Source: an uncultured Coriobacteriaceae bacterium
GTDB lineage: Bacteria > Actinomycetota > Coriobacteriia > Coriobacteriales > Atopobiaceae
NCBI GenBank assembly: GCA_902777325.1
Contig: CACYTH010000006.1
Coordinates: 124,001-188,000 of the forward strand
Length of the DNA stretch: 64,000 nt
Reading direction: 5' to 3'
Position 1 is the first letter of the stretch. Each line of letters begins with the position of its first letter. Shown piece by piece: positions 45,723 to 57,801 of this stretch. Made by a program: the position numbers and the translations under genes. A model generated the notes under the pieces. That model was not told the DNA's origin. It searched no databases and saw nothing but the letters and a program-made list of their open reading frames with translations.

Positions 45723-47167
45723 AGCTTCTCTTCGAACGGAGCGTCGCTGGTCGCAAGCAGACCATCTTTCCCGACCTCGACGTGCCTGAGGCCACCTTTG
45801 ACGAGACGCTCGTGCGCCAGAGCGCCCCTCGTCTGCCCCAGATGGCAGAGGTGGACCTAGGCCGTCACTACACCGAGCTCGCCAAGCAGACCCACGGGGT
45901 CAACGATGGCTTCTATCCGCTCGGATCGTGCACAATGAAGTACAACCCGCGCGTGAACGAGCAGGTCGCTGCCCTGCCAGGGTTCGCCGACATCCACCCG
46001 CTGCAGCCCGAGGAGACCGTCCAGGGGTGCCTTGGTGCCATGCACGAGCTTGAGGGCATGCTCGCGGAAATCTGTGGCATGGATGCCATGACACTGCAGC
46101 CCGCCGCCGGAGCCCACGGCGAGTACACGGGCCTGCTGCTCATCCGCGCGCACCACCTGGCAAACGGTGATACGGGCCGCACCAAGATCATCGTTCCCGA
46201 CTCCGCGCACGGCACCAACCCGGCAAGCGCGGTGATGGCAGGGTTCACGGTAGTGTCGGTGCCGAGCGATGCGCAGGGCGGCGTGGACCTCGATGCCCTG
46301 CGTGCGGCCGTAGGACCGGACACCGCGGGCCTCATGCTCACCAACCCCAACACGCTGGGCCTCTTCGATCCCAACATCGTCGAGATCTGCCAGATCATTC
46401 ACGAGGCCGGCGGCCTGTGTTACTACGACGGCGCCAACCTCAACGCCGTCATGGGTCACGCGCGCCCGGGCGACATGGGTTTCGACTGCGTGCACGTCAA
46501 CCTGCACAAGACCTTCTCCACTCCGCATGGCGGTGGCGGTCCCGGCTCGGGGCCAGTGGGCTGCAAGGCGTTTCTTGCGCCGTACCTCCCCAATCCGCGC
46601 GTGGTCGAGCGGCCGGACGGTACGCTTGCCTTCTCGTGCAGCGAGCAGAGCGTAGGCAAGGTTCGCAGTTTCTACGGCAACTTCCTCGTTGCGGTACGCG
46701 CGCTCGCCTACATCCTCACCCTTGGTCGCGAGGGCATCCCCGAAGCCTCGGCATCGGCCGTGCTCAACGCCAACTACCTTGCGCACTTCCTGGCCGAGGC
46801 AGGCTACGCGCTTCCCTACGGCGAGCGCTGCATGCATGAGTTTGTCATCGACGTGGGACCGCTCAAGGCTGAGACGGGCGTCTCTGCCATGGATGTCGCC
46901 AAGCGCCTGCTCGACTTTGGCGTCCATCCGCCCACCATGTACTTCCCGCTCATCGTGCACGAGGCGCTCATGGCAGAGCCCACCGAGACGGAGAGCCGCG
47001 AGACGCTGGACGAGTTCGTCGGTCTCATGACGGGCATCCTCAAGGAGGCCCACGAGGACGGCGAGAGGCTGCACAGCGCCCCGTTCACCTGCCCCATCGG
47101 AAGGCCGGACGAGGTCAAGGCCGCGCGCAAGCCGCACGTGCGCTACGAGTTCGACGAGGAGGGCTGA
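45719..47167 (+). CDS. gcvPB: glycine dehydrogenase (decarboxylating) subunit 2
   Basis: A 482-residue PLP-bearing half of the P protein. The Schiff-base Lys lies in HVNLHKTFSTPHGGGGPGSGP. Other family blocks are YPLGSCTMKYNPRVNEQVA, LQPAAGAHGEYTGLLLIRAHH and DSAHGTNPASAVMAGF. It overlaps gcvPA by 4 bases (ATGA) and lplA by one base, so all three are translationally coupled. AAGGAGG lies ten bases upstream of the ATG, inside gcvPA. Confidence 0.97.
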   Translation: MKLLFERSVAGRKQTIFPDLDVPEATFDETLVRQSAPRLPQMAEVDLGRHYTELAKQTHGVNDGFYPLGSCTMKYNPRVNEQVAALPGFADIHPLQPEETVQGCLGAMHELEGMLAEICGMDAMTLQPAAGAHGEYTGLLLIRAHHLANGDTGRTKIIVPDSAHGTNPASAVMAGFTVVSVPSDAQGGVDLDALRAAVGPDTAGLMLTNPNTLGLFDPNIVEICQIIHEAGGLCYYDGANLNAVMGHARPGDMGFDCVHVNLHKTFSTPHGGGGPGSGPVGCKAFLAPYLPNPRVVERPDGTLAFSCSEQSVGKVRSFYGNFLVAVRALAYILTLGREGIPEASASAVLNANYLAHFLAEAGYALPYGERCMHEFVIDVGPLKAETGVSAMDVAKRLLDFGVHPPTMYFPLIVHEALMAEPTETESRETLDEFVGLMTGILKEAHEDGERLHSAPFTCPIGRPDEVKAARKPHVRYEFDEEG

Positions 47168-48147
47168 TGCCCCGAACGCCGCGCTACATAGAGAGCCGGT
47201 CAACCGACCCGTACACCAACCTCGCCATCGAGGCGTGTCTCATGCGTTCTGCCAGAGAGGGGGAGCCCACCCTCTATCTCTGGCAGAACGAGCGGACCGT
47301 GGTCATCGGGCGAAACCAGTGCGCCTCGGCGGAGTGTGACATCGAACGGCTCGAGCGTGACGGCGGGCATCTGGCCCGCAGACGCTCTGGCGGAGGCGCG
47401 GTCTATCACGACCTGGGCAATCTTAACTTCACGTTCATCACCACACCAACGGAGTATGACCAGGCGGAGCAAACCGACGTGATTCTGAACGCCGTCCGCT
47501 CGCTGGGCATCGCCGCCGAGCGCACGGGCCGCAACGACCTCGTGGTCGATGGCGGACGCAAGTTCTCTGGTCATGCCTACCAGCATACCGGCGAGGCCAG
47601 CTGCCATCACGGCACCATCATGGTGGCGGTCGACGTCGATGCGCTCGGCCACTACCTCACCGTGAGCCCGCTCAAGCTTCAAGCCAAGGGCGTGCGCTCG
47701 GTGCGCTCCCGCGTCGTCAACCTGCGGGAACTTAATCCGAGGCTCTCGGTGGACACGCTCAAAGGCGCCCTCCGAGAATCTTTTGCCAACGTGATGAGAC
47801 AGCCCGTCACGCGCCAAGACGTGAGCGAGCTCGACCAGCACGAGCTCGCGTACGAGCGTGAGCGCTTTTGCTCTCCCGCATGGCTATACAAGGGAGAGCG
47901 GAGGTTTGGGGAGAGTCGACAGGCCCGCTTTGACTGGGGAAGCGTGCGCGTCGACGTCACGCGCGAAGGCGGCATCATACGCGACCTCGTGGTCTTCTCG
48001 GATGGGCTCGACGCAGAGCTCATCGAGGGAATCTCGGATCTCCTCGTGGGGTCAAGCGACTCGTTGGAGGAGCTGGAGCGCCGGCTCCGGGCAGGTGGTT
48101 TCGGCGAAGAGGCCGCCATTGACGTGGCGCGCCTTGTCGCGGGATGA
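47167..48147 (+). CDS. lplA: lipoate--protein ligase
   Basis: A 326-residue ligase that activates free lipoate with ATP and attaches it to GcvH. The catalytic region reads LARRRSGGGAVYHDLGNLNFTF, with VVDGGRKFSGHAYQ holding the conserved Lys and HHGTIMVAVD following. The C-terminal accessory domain (from about 245; RQARFDWGSVRVDVTREGGII) is present, so it should be a complete LplA rather than an LplJ- or LipM-like form. It is coupled to gcvPB. Its place in the operon means that lipoylation capacity follows glycine availability. Confidence 0.94.
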   Translation: MPRTPRYIESRSTDPYTNLAIEACLMRSAREGEPTLYLWQNERTVVIGRNQCASAECDIERLERDGGHLARRRSGGGAVYHDLGNLNFTFITTPTEYDQAEQTDVILNAVRSLGIAAERTGRNDLVVDGGRKFSGHAYQHTGEASCHHGTIMVAVDVDALGHYLTVSPLKLQAKGVRSVRSRVVNLRELNPRLSVDTLKGALRESFANVMRQPVTRQDVSELDQHELAYERERFCSPAWLYKGERRFGESRQARFDWGSVRVDVTREGGIIRDLVVFSDGLDAELIEGISDLLVGSSDSLEELERRLRAGGFGEEAAIDVARLVAG

Positions 48148-48209
48148 CGGGCAAGCATCCGACAGGGGCACTGATACCAACCGCATGGCGGTTGGGAAAG
48201 GAGCACATC

Positions 48210-49523
48210 ATGACCTATGACGTCGCCATCGTGGGCGGTGGGCCGGGAGGCTACACCGCAGCAGAGGAGGCGGCCTCGCGTGGACTCTCCGTTGTCCTGT
48301 TCGAGCGCGACCTCGTGGGCGGCACCTGTCTCAACCGCGGATGCATCCCCACGAAGGCACTGCTCCATGACGCCACGCTCCGAGCGAGCTTCACCGAGAT
48401 GCATGCGCGCAAGCAGGCGGTAGTCGACCAACTGCGCGACGGTATAGAGAAGTTGCTCAAGCAGCGCAAGGTCACGGTCGTGCGAGGCCAGGCGTGCATC
48501 ACTTCGCCAGGCATCGTGGAATGCGGCGGCCAGGCATACGAGGCGCACGACATCGTCGTCGCCACGGGATCGGTGCCGGCCACGATACCAGTCCCCGGCA
48601 TCGACCTTCCAGGCACCTACACCTCAAACGACCTCCTCGAGGGCGAGGGCGTCATGCTCTCCTCTCTCGTCGTCATTGGTGGAGGCGTCATCGGCGTGGA
48701 GTTTGCCACCATGTATGCCCAGCTTGGGGCACATGTGACCATACTCGAGGCGACGGAGCGCATCCTCCCGCCCCTAGACAGGGAGATAGCGCAGCGTGTG
48801 ACGATGCACCTCAAGAAGCGTGGCGTGAAGGTCGAGGCTTCCGCCCGCGTCACGGGCATCGAGGGCGAGCCCGGCTCCATGCAGGTGCACTACACCGACA
48901 GGCGTGGCAACGAGGGAGTGGCTGAGGCCGAAGGCGTTCTCGTCGCCTGCGGTAGGCGCGCTAACACGGAAGACCTCTTCTCCCCTGCCGTCCAGCCAGA
49001 ACTCTCGCGGGGAGCTTTGGTTTGCGACGAGGCGGGTCGAACGAGCGAAGAGCACCTTTGGGCCATTGGTGACGTGGTGGCTGGCACCATACAGCTCGCC
49101 CACGTCGCGGAGGCGCAGGCACGCAATGTCATCGCGTCCATCTGTGGCGACGAGCCGCCCGTGGAGATGGGCATCATCCCCTCCTGCGTCTACACCTCAC
49201 CTGAGGTCGCGTCCGTTGGCCTCACCGCGGACGAGGCGAAGGCGCGTGGCATCGCTGTGCGGACGGGCAAGGCGCTTACGGGCGCAAATGGCAAGTGTCT
49301 GGTCGAGGAGTCCGAGAGCGGGTTCGTCAAGCTGGTGGCAGATGCCGAGACCGGCGCCATCCTGGGAGCGCAGCTCGTCTGCCCACGGGCGACCGACCTC
49401 GTAGCCGAACTCGCACTGGCCATCTCGCTCGGCTGCACTGCTGCGCAGATCACACGCGTCATCCACCCGCATCCCACCGTGAGCGAGCTGGTCTCTTCGG
49501 CAGCGAGAGCTCTCGTCTGCTAG
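48210..49523 (+). CDS. lpdA: dihydrolipoyl dehydrogenase (L protein)
   Basis: A 437-residue flavoenzyme that re-oxidises dihydrolipoyl-GcvH with NAD+. The FAD site is VAIVGGGPGGYTAAEEAASRG, the redox disulfide is in GGTCLNRGCIPTK, the NAD site is VVIGGGVIGVEFATMYAQLG, and AIGDVVAGTIQLAHVAEAQ follows. The C-terminal dimer domain ends with the HPHPTVSE motif holding the catalytic His and Glu. GGAAAGGAG lies six bases before the ATG at 48210. No pyruvate dehydrogenase genes are nearby, so its main partner here is the glycine system. Confidence 0.96.
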   Translation: MTYDVAIVGGGPGGYTAAEEAASRGLSVVLFERDLVGGTCLNRGCIPTKALLHDATLRASFTEMHARKQAVVDQLRDGIEKLLKQRKVTVVRGQACITSPGIVECGGQAYEAHDIVVATGSVPATIPVPGIDLPGTYTSNDLLEGEGVMLSSLVVIGGGVIGVEFATMYAQLGAHVTILEATERILPPLDREIAQRVTMHLKKRGVKVEASARVTGIEGEPGSMQVHYTDRRGNEGVAEAEGVLVACGRRANTEDLFSPAVQPELSRGALVCDEAGRTSEEHLWAIGDVVAGTIQLAHVAEAQARNVIASICGDEPPVEMGIIPSCVYTSPEVASVGLTADEAKARGIAVRTGKALTGANGKCLVEESESGFVKLVADAETGAILGAQLVCPRATDLVAELALAISLGCTAAQITRVIHPHPTVSELVSSAARALVC

Positions 49524-49545
49524 CCATACAAGTGGACGCTACGAC

Positions 49546-49620
49546 AACCGCTACAGGCCCCAGGATCCGTGGCGGTTGCCTTTCCGAAGGCGCCCGAGCC
49601 GTATTCCCGGCCCGGGCGCC
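49546..49620. terminator. paired hairpins between lpdA and the GH1 gene
   Basis: A first stem CAACCGC/GCGGTTG (49546-49552 with 49572-49578) is followed by CCTTTCC. A second, GGCGCCCG/CGGGCGCC (49589-49596 with 49613-49620), follows. They lie between convergent genes. Confidence 0.5.
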
Positions 49621-49669
49621 CTCACTGTGTGCATATCCGATCTGCCCCGCCTTGGGGCGAGGTCAGAGA

Positions 49670-51199
<1,530 letters not shown>

Positions 51200-51248
51200 T
51201 CACACGGTTAGTCGCTGGCCAGCTGCCAGCCTCTTTCATATGAGGGAG

Positions 51249-52694
<1,446 letters not shown>

Positions 52695-52713
52695 CTACAC
52701 ACGCTGTCCGGTA

Positions 52714-53592
52714 TTACAGAAACCTCTTGAAGAACGCGCACTCGTCGTCGTTGCACCGACGGGCGTCACCGCTCTTCATGTTGAGGTGGAACACGTGGCC
52801 AAGCTTGTCCCCCACGCCACAGTAGACATGCAGCTCATGGGACACCTCCGCGTCGCGCAGCGCCTGCGCGAGAGGTGCAGCCTGGTCGTGCAGGAAGTCA
52901 GCCTCGCAGGTCATGACGTACGCCGGCGGGAAGGCAGGCGTCACGTAGCCCACGACCTCAATCAGATCGAGCTCCTCGTCGGTGCCCTTCTCGGGCAGAT
53001 ACTCCGCCATGAGCTGGGCCGTGAGCTCCTCGGGATCGTCGAGCTCGGTGTGATACTGGCCGCAGTTGAGGGCGACGGCTGCGGGCGCAAAGCCCTCGGG
53101 AGCCTTTACCGGAACCTTGGCGGCATAGGCAGGATTGGTGCAGAGGTTGCTGAAGAGCCCCAGCAGGTGGGCGCCAGCCGAATCGCCAACCGCAAACACC
53201 TTGCTGGTGTCCAGGCCATACTCCTTGGCATGATCGAGCACCCAAGAGAACACCAGGCAGGCGTCTTCCAGGCTCGAGGGGAACTTGAAGTCCGGAGCAA
53301 GGCGATAGGTGAAGTTCACCACGGCAAAGCCGCGCAGCGCGAGATCCATGCAGTACCACTGGTAGCGCTCCTTGTCACCATAGACCCAAGCCCCGCCGTG
53401 GACGGACACGATTACAGGCAGCGGCCCTTTCGCACCTTCGGGCAGGTACAGGTCCATGACCTGCCATGCTGCATCGGGGCCATAGGCTATGTCGTCGTGG
53501 CGTATCACGCCTTCCGGGGTGGTAAGGCCCTCGTCACGGATGTCGTCGCCCTCTTTGAAGACCCTGCGGATGTCATCGGTAAGTTCTGACAT
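52714..53592 (-). CDS. alpha/beta hydrolase, HSL-type esterase
   Basis: A 292-residue cytoplasmic esterase of the hormone-sensitive-lipase family. VSVHGGAWVYG forms the oxyanion hole, VFAVGDSAGAHLLG holds the nucleophile Ser, and MTCEADFLHD supplies the acid Asp. GHVFHLNM near the end supplies the His. There is no signal peptide. Its place between PTS, ROK and phospho-glucosidase genes suggests that it removes acyl groups from imported beta-glucosides, for example acetylated sugars, but this is inference. AAAGGGG precedes the ATG by seven bases. Confidence 0.88.
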   Translation of the reverse strand: MSELTDDIRRVFKEGDDIRDEGLTTPEGVIRHDDIAYGPDAAWQVMDLYLPEGAKGPLPVIVSVHGGAWVYGDKERYQWYCMDLALRGFAVVNFTYRLAPDFKFPSSLEDACLVFSWVLDHAKEYGLDTSKVFAVGDSAGAHLLGLFSNLCTNPAYAAKVPVKAPEGFAPAAVALNCGQYHTELDDPEELTAQLMAEYLPEKGTDEELDLIEVVGYVTPAFPPAYVMTCEADFLHDQAAPLAQALRDAEVSHELHVYCGVGDKLGHVFHLNMKSGDARRCNDDECAFFKRFL

Positions 53593-53636
53593 GATGTAAC
53601 CCCTTTCGTGCGCCGCATGGACGCCCTTGTTCGTTT

Positions 53637-54521
53637 CTATCGAGAGGCAGTGCCGTAGTGCACCACAGCACCCAGCAGGTTCGCATCGTTGCGAAAGCGT
53701 GCTGCCACAACCTCGGCGTGGGGCGCCTGGAACGGCAGCGTGGCAAAGGCCTTTTCGTACTGCGCGGTCAGATGCGCCATGTAAGTGGGGTTGGCAGAGA
53801 TGCCACCGCCGATGACAAAGCGCTGCGGATCGAGCAGGAACTGCAGCGAGAGCATGGCGTCCGCAAGGTCTGCCAGCGCCTCGTCAAGCACGGCGGTTGC
53901 CTGGGCATCGCCCTTATCCACCAGTGCCATCAGCCCCTCGCCCGTCAGGCCTTCGCGCCCCAGAACCTCCGCTGCGTACGCGAGAAGTCCGCGCATTCCC
54001 GAACGGTTTCCCAGAAGACCGGCCATACCCTCCTGGCGCAAGGGGCGCACGGCAAGCATGGAGAGCTCGCCTGCGGCTCCGGCAGCCCCCGTCACAAGGC
54101 GGCCACCGCTCACCACGGCTCCCCCGATACCCGTGCCGATGACCACCATGACGCCATCCGTGCAGCCCTCGAGCTCGCCGAGCTCGAGTTCGGCCAGCGC
54201 AGCGCAGCGTGCATCGTTCTGGATGGATGACGGGAGGTTCAGGCGCTCGCGCAGGGCTTCCACCATGTTACGGCCGTTGGCGTACTGCAGCGCACCGCCC
54301 TGCACGATGAGACCCGTCGCTGCGTCCACGGTTCCCGGCAGGCTGACGGCAATGCCCTCGGGACGCTCGGACAGAGCCTCTGCGATCCGCGCGATGGCCT
54401 CCACCAGCGACTCAAACGAGTCCTGAGGCGTGGGCACCTTGCCACGGACGTCTGTCAGGGAGTAGCCCTGCGACACCGCCCACTTAATGAAGGTTCCTCC
54501 GATATCGATTGCAAGAATCAT
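53637..54521 (-). CDS. ROK family sugar kinase
   Basis: A 294-residue ROK protein without a DNA-binding domain, hence a kinase rather than a repressor. ILAIDIGGTFIKWAV is the phosphate-binding loop, NDARCAALAELELGE holds the catalytic Asp, and VMVVIGTGIGGAVVSGGRLVTGAAGAAGELSM is the central signature. The usual zinc-binding CxCGxxGC motif is absent, as in beta-glucoside kinases. It probably phosphorylates glucose or a glucoside freed in this pathway. GGAGGGG lies upstream of the ATG. Confidence 0.87.
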   Translation of the reverse strand: MILAIDIGGTFIKWAVSQGYSLTDVRGKVPTPQDSFESLVEAIARIAEALSERPEGIAVSLPGTVDAATGLIVQGGALQYANGRNMVEALRERLNLPSSIQNDARCAALAELELGELEGCTDGVMVVIGTGIGGAVVSGGRLVTGAAGAAGELSMLAVRPLRQEGMAGLLGNRSGMRGLLAYAAEVLGREGLTGEGLMALVDKGDAQATAVLDEALADLADAMLSLQFLLDPQRFVIGGGISANPTYMAHLTAQYEKAFATLPFQAPHAEVVAARFRNDANLLGAVVHYGTASR

Positions 54522-54620
54522 GTGCCCCTCCTCGTCGATGGCTGCTTCCCGCCTTGCAGAAAGCGCCGTGTTCTCATTGCGTCCATAGCAGGTGCCGGCC
54601 CGTTCACTTTTCTATATGGA

Positions 54621-54654
54621 AGGCGGGACCAAGGCATGTGCCCTAGTCCCGCCT
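54621..54654 (-). other. hairpin between the PTS IIC and ROK genes
   Basis: Perfect 9-bp arms AGGCGGGAC (54621-54629 with 54646-54654) lie 35 bases after the IIC stop. There is no T-run, so partial termination or mRNA protection is likely. Confidence 0.55.
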
Positions 54655-54688
54655 GGAAGGAAGGGCCGGTGATGATGTGGCCTTTGCC

Positions 54689-55981
54689 CTACTGCTGAGC
54701 GATCTCGGCGGCCAGAGCCTGCTCCTCCTCATACGCCTGGTTATCGGCGATCTTGAAGAAGGGGTAGTACAGAATGGCGCTCACTACCATGCAGATGAGC
54801 ACGACGGCCATGTAGAGCGGGCCACCCATCAGCAGCGCGGAGATGAACATGGGCATGGCCCAGGGCATCTGGATGGTGGGGTTCAGCGGGATGGGCAGGA
54901 TGGTGCAGAGTGCCCAACCGATGAGGCCGGGGACGATGGCCGAGAGGACCATGGGGATGAAGAAGACGGGGTTGAGCATCACGGGCACGCCGAAGATGAC
55001 CGGCTCGTTGATGTTGAAGATGTTGGGGATGGTCATGAGGTTGCGCATGGCCTTGAACTTCTCGGACTTGGCGGTGAACATGTCGAAGCACAGGCCGATG
55101 GTGTTGCCCTGGCCACCGAAGTAGCAGCAGCTGCCGATGAGAGCGAACATGAGGAAGGGAAGGGGCTGACCCTCAAGATAAGCCTGCTGGTTGGCCATAA
55201 GGGCAGGCAGCAGCATCATGGGATAGAAGACGCCCATGACGGCGTTGGGATGGATGCCGAAGAACCAGAAGATGTTGCCCACGGTGTACACGATGATGAC
55301 GGCCAACGGGGTGGCACCGAGGTTCATGAGCGGGGAGGCGACGTTCTGCATGATGAAGTCGAAGATGTTGCCCCACGGGGTGAAGGTGAAGCCCCACTTG
55401 ACCAGATAGACGACGGTGAAGATGATCATGGCGGTGAAGACCGGGCTCAGGGAGTCGGCGACCATGGGCGGCACGGAGTCAGGCAGGGAGACCTTGATGT
55501 TCTTGCGCGTCAGCCAGCCATAGGCCATGGCCACCAGGATGGAGAGGAAGATGGCGACGAAGATGCCATCACTGCCCAGGTAGTTGGTCTTGAAGGCGCT
55601 GATGGTGCTGCCATCCTCAAGCGCGATGGTGCTGGGCACCAGGATGAGGAACGAACCCATGGACAGGACGCCGGCGGTGAGGGGGTTCATCCCGTCATCC
55701 TTGGCGTACTGGTAGGCAATGAGGAACGACACGTAGATGGCGAGCAGCGACATCGTGGAGCCGATGACCTCGTTGCCCGCTGCGGTCAGGCCGCTGGAGG
55801 CGAGGAAGTCGGACACACCGGGGATGGGCAGGTTGATGAGAATGGCGATGAGCGCCACACCGATGGTGAGCGGCATGGTGTGCATCATGCCACCCGAGAT
55901 GGCCTGAAGGTACTTGTTCTGGCCGAGCTTGGTGGCTAGAGGAGCGATGTGCTCCTGCATCCAGTTAGTCAAACCTTCCAT
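54689..55981 (-). CDS. PTS cellobiose-family IIC component
   Basis: A 430-residue membrane permease of the lactose/cellobiose IIC family (CelB/LicC type) with about ten helices. PLPFLMFALIGSCCYFGGQGNTIGLCF and NINEPVIFGVPVMLNPVFFIPMVLS are family hallmarks, the latter containing the conserved NEP sugar-binding segment. No IIA or IIB is encoded beside it, so it must borrow them from another locus; cellobiose IIB is normally a separate small protein. AAGGAAGG precedes the ATG at 55981. It is the first gene of the operon, divergent from RpiR. Confidence 0.92.
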   Translation of the reverse strand: MEGLTNWMQEHIAPLATKLGQNKYLQAISGGMMHTMPLTIGVALIAILINLPIPGVSDFLASSGLTAAGNEVIGSTMSLLAIYVSFLIAYQYAKDDGMNPLTAGVLSMGSFLILVPSTIALEDGSTISAFKTNYLGSDGIFVAIFLSILVAMAYGWLTRKNIKVSLPDSVPPMVADSLSPVFTAMIIFTVVYLVKWGFTFTPWGNIFDFIMQNVASPLMNLGATPLAVIIVYTVGNIFWFFGIHPNAVMGVFYPMMLLPALMANQQAYLEGQPLPFLMFALIGSCCYFGGQGNTIGLCFDMFTAKSEKFKAMRNLMTIPNIFNINEPVIFGVPVMLNPVFFIPMVLSAIVPGLIGWALCTILPIPLNPTIQMPWAMPMFISALLMGGPLYMAVVLICMVVSAILYYPFFKIADNQAYEEEQALAAEIAQQ

Positions 55982-56067
55982 GTTTCCTTCCTTTCTCTGG
56001 AACTCAGATTTGCGAGGCGACGAGTCTCTCGCCCGCCGTCTGTTCACAATCACCATAATATAGAGTT

Positions 56068-56101
56068 TTTTTCCAAATTACAAGTCTTTATTCTGGAAAA
56101 A
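56068..56101. promoter_or_regulatory. candidate RpiR operator in the divergent promoter
   Basis: TTTTTCCA (56068-56075) and TGGAAAAA (56094-56101) form an inverted repeat with an 18-bp spacer, in the very AT-rich gap between the PTS IIC and RpiR genes. T-runs flank both half-sites. Confidence 0.5.
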
Positions 56102-56186
56102 TTTTTTTTATTTTGGACTAGAGTGTTTTGCCATGCAGTTGATACACTGTTCACGAGAACAATCACGGATCGCAGGAGCATTGGTT

Positions 56187-56942
56187 ATGGACGTACTCGA
56201 GCTGATGGAGACAAAGGTTTCGGCCTTCACAAAGACGGACCTTGCCATCTATGAGTATCTCAAGGCAGATCCCGAAGGCTTTGCGCACAAGGGTTACGAC
56301 GAACTCGTCGAAGACTTGGGCATCTCCCCCTCGTCGCTCATCCGCTTCGCAAAGAAGCTCGGGTACACGGGTTATGCCAGCTTGCAGTACCAGCTGGGCG
56401 TCGATCTCGAACGGAGGGCAGAGGACAGCCGCGAGAAGTCCATCGGCCAAACCTACTCTGACTTCATACTCCAGCAGGAGAAGACGATTGACCAACAGGC
56501 CCTTGATGAGCTGGCGACATGGATCACCGGTGCAAGCAGGGTCTATTGCATGGGGTTCTATCTCTCCAACCTACCCGCACGTTTCCTGAGCGTGGCGCTG
56601 CGCGCGCTGCATGGCGTAGATGCCGACAATCCGGAGTACGACTTCGTGATGCGCCAATTCCACTCCGACGAGCTGATCGTTCTCTTCTCGGTGAGGTCGG
56701 GTGAACAGTACCGAGAGTTCATGAAGGTTCTGGCAAAATTGCCAGATGCCGAGCGCCCGCGCATCGCACTCGTAACGATGAACCCCAAGCACCTACTGCG
56801 TTCCTATTGCGATAGCGTAATCGTGTTGCCTTCGGCTGACAGCGTGGGACGCGAGCGCATCGCCATCATCGACAACATGCTGTATATGATGTTCAACGAG
56901 ATGCTGCTGACCAAGGTAAGGGAACTCACGGACCAGCAGTAG
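56187..56942 (+). CDS. RpiR family transcriptional regulator
   Basis: A 251-residue regulator with an N-terminal helix-turn-helix of the RpiR type (about 1-77; YDELVEDLGISPSSLIRFAKKLGYTGYASLQYQL) and a C-terminal SIS sugar-phosphate-binding domain (about 105-240; VYCMGFYLSNLPARFLSVAL, LFSVRSGEQYREF). It is divergent from the beta-glucoside operon and probably senses a phosphorylated sugar from it. AGGAG lies eight bases before the ATG at 56187; an in-frame ATG 18 codons earlier lies within the promoter. Confidence 0.9.
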   Translation: MDVLELMETKVSAFTKTDLAIYEYLKADPEGFAHKGYDELVEDLGISPSSLIRFAKKLGYTGYASLQYQLGVDLERRAEDSREKSIGQTYSDFILQQEKTIDQQALDELATWITGASRVYCMGFYLSNLPARFLSVALRALHGVDADNPEYDFVMRQFHSDELIVLFSVRSGEQYREFMKVLAKLPDAERPRIALVTMNPKHLLRSYCDSVIVLPSADSVGRERIAIIDNMLYMMFNEMLLTKVRELTDQQ

Positions 56943-56964
56943 CCATAGGGCTCTCCCGTCGCGT

Positions 56965-57711
56965 CTACGCCAGAATCAGAGCGACACCCGAGCGCTCGAG
57001 ACTTAGGCACCACTCGTCCGAGATGCGCTCATCGGTGATGACGCTCACCTTCTTGTCTGGAAGTCGCATGGGAATGGCACCACGCTGGCCAAACTTCTCC
57101 GACTCTGTGAGCACTACCACCTCCGCCGCCGACTCCGCCATCGAGCGCACGGCATCGGCGCGCATCTGGTCAGCATTGGTAAAGCCAGCGCCTTCGACCC
57201 AGCCGTCAGCACCGATGAACAGACGATCAACATAGAACTCCTGGGCACAGGTGTGCACGAGTGGCCCCACCATCACCTGCGAGTCGCGCTGGTAGGACCC
57301 GCCCAAAAGCACACAGCTCACCCGTGCACTGTCACGCACGTAGTTGGCGATAAAGGCACTGTTGGTAACGATGGTCACTCCATTGGCGCTGTCTGCCAGC
57401 TCGCGTGCCAGCAAGGCGCAGCAGCTGCCGCTCTCCACCATGATGGTGGAGCCGTCCGGCACGAGCTCGGCTGCCCTGCGCGCGATGAGACGCTTCTCCT
57501 CGTAGTGGTATGCCAGACGCCCACCCACGTCGTTGGGGTTGGCGAGCTGCGCAAAGCCGTGGACGCGCTGCACCAGGCCCTTTGCCTGCAGGGCGTCGAG
57601 GTCCTTGCGCACGGTGACTTCCGACACGCCGAGCAGCTGGGAGAGGTAGGCAACCTCGACTTTGCCCTGCGAGGTGAGGGTTTCCAGAATGCGTGCGTCT
57701 CGCTTTGACAT
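56965..57711 (-). CDS. DeoR family transcriptional regulator
   Basis: A 248-residue DeoR-type repressor: the N-terminal helix-turn-helix (RDARILETLTSQGKVEVAYLSQLLGVSEVTVRKDLDALQAKGLVQRVHG) is followed by a sugar-phosphate-sensing domain (STIMVESGSCCALLAREL, GLFIGADG-like YVDRLFIGADGWVEGAGFTN, VVLTESEKFG). AAAGGAAA precedes the ATG. It converges on the RpiR gene and lies downstream of the BglG gene on the same strand, with its own promoter and operator. Its target operon is uncertain; it may be the upstream beta-glucoside unit. Confidence 0.92.
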   Translation of the reverse strand: MSKRDARILETLTSQGKVEVAYLSQLLGVSEVTVRKDLDALQAKGLVQRVHGFAQLANPNDVGGRLAYHYEEKRLIARRAAELVPDGSTIMVESGSCCALLARELADSANGVTIVTNSAFIANYVRDSARVSCVLLGGSYQRDSQVMVGPLVHTCAQEFYVDRLFIGADGWVEGAGFTNADQMRADAVRSMAESAAEVVVLTESEKFGQRGAIPMRLPDKKVSVITDERISDEWCLSLERSGVALILA

Positions 57712-57721
57712 GGCTTTCCTT

Positions 57722-57756
57722 TGCGTTGAAATCGATTTCTAACGCATTCAAGTATA
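57722..57756 (-). promoter_or_regulatory. promoter and palindromic operator of the DeoR gene
   Basis: GAAATCGATTTC (57728-57739) is a perfect palindrome. It is flanked by TGCGTT and AACGCA, giving a nearly symmetric 25-bp site. A minus-strand TATACT -10 box lies at 57751-57756. A protein bound here would block transcription, as expected for autorepression. Confidence 0.6.
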
Positions 57757-57801
57757 GCTATGTTCGAAATGAAAGAGGACGGTTGACGAAAGCGGTCATG
57801 G

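Noticed and set aside
54677..55939. Acidic His/Gly/Asp-rich plus-strand frame opposite the PTS IIC gene
   Set aside because: It looks like a metal-binding protein only because it is the complement of hydrophobic codons.
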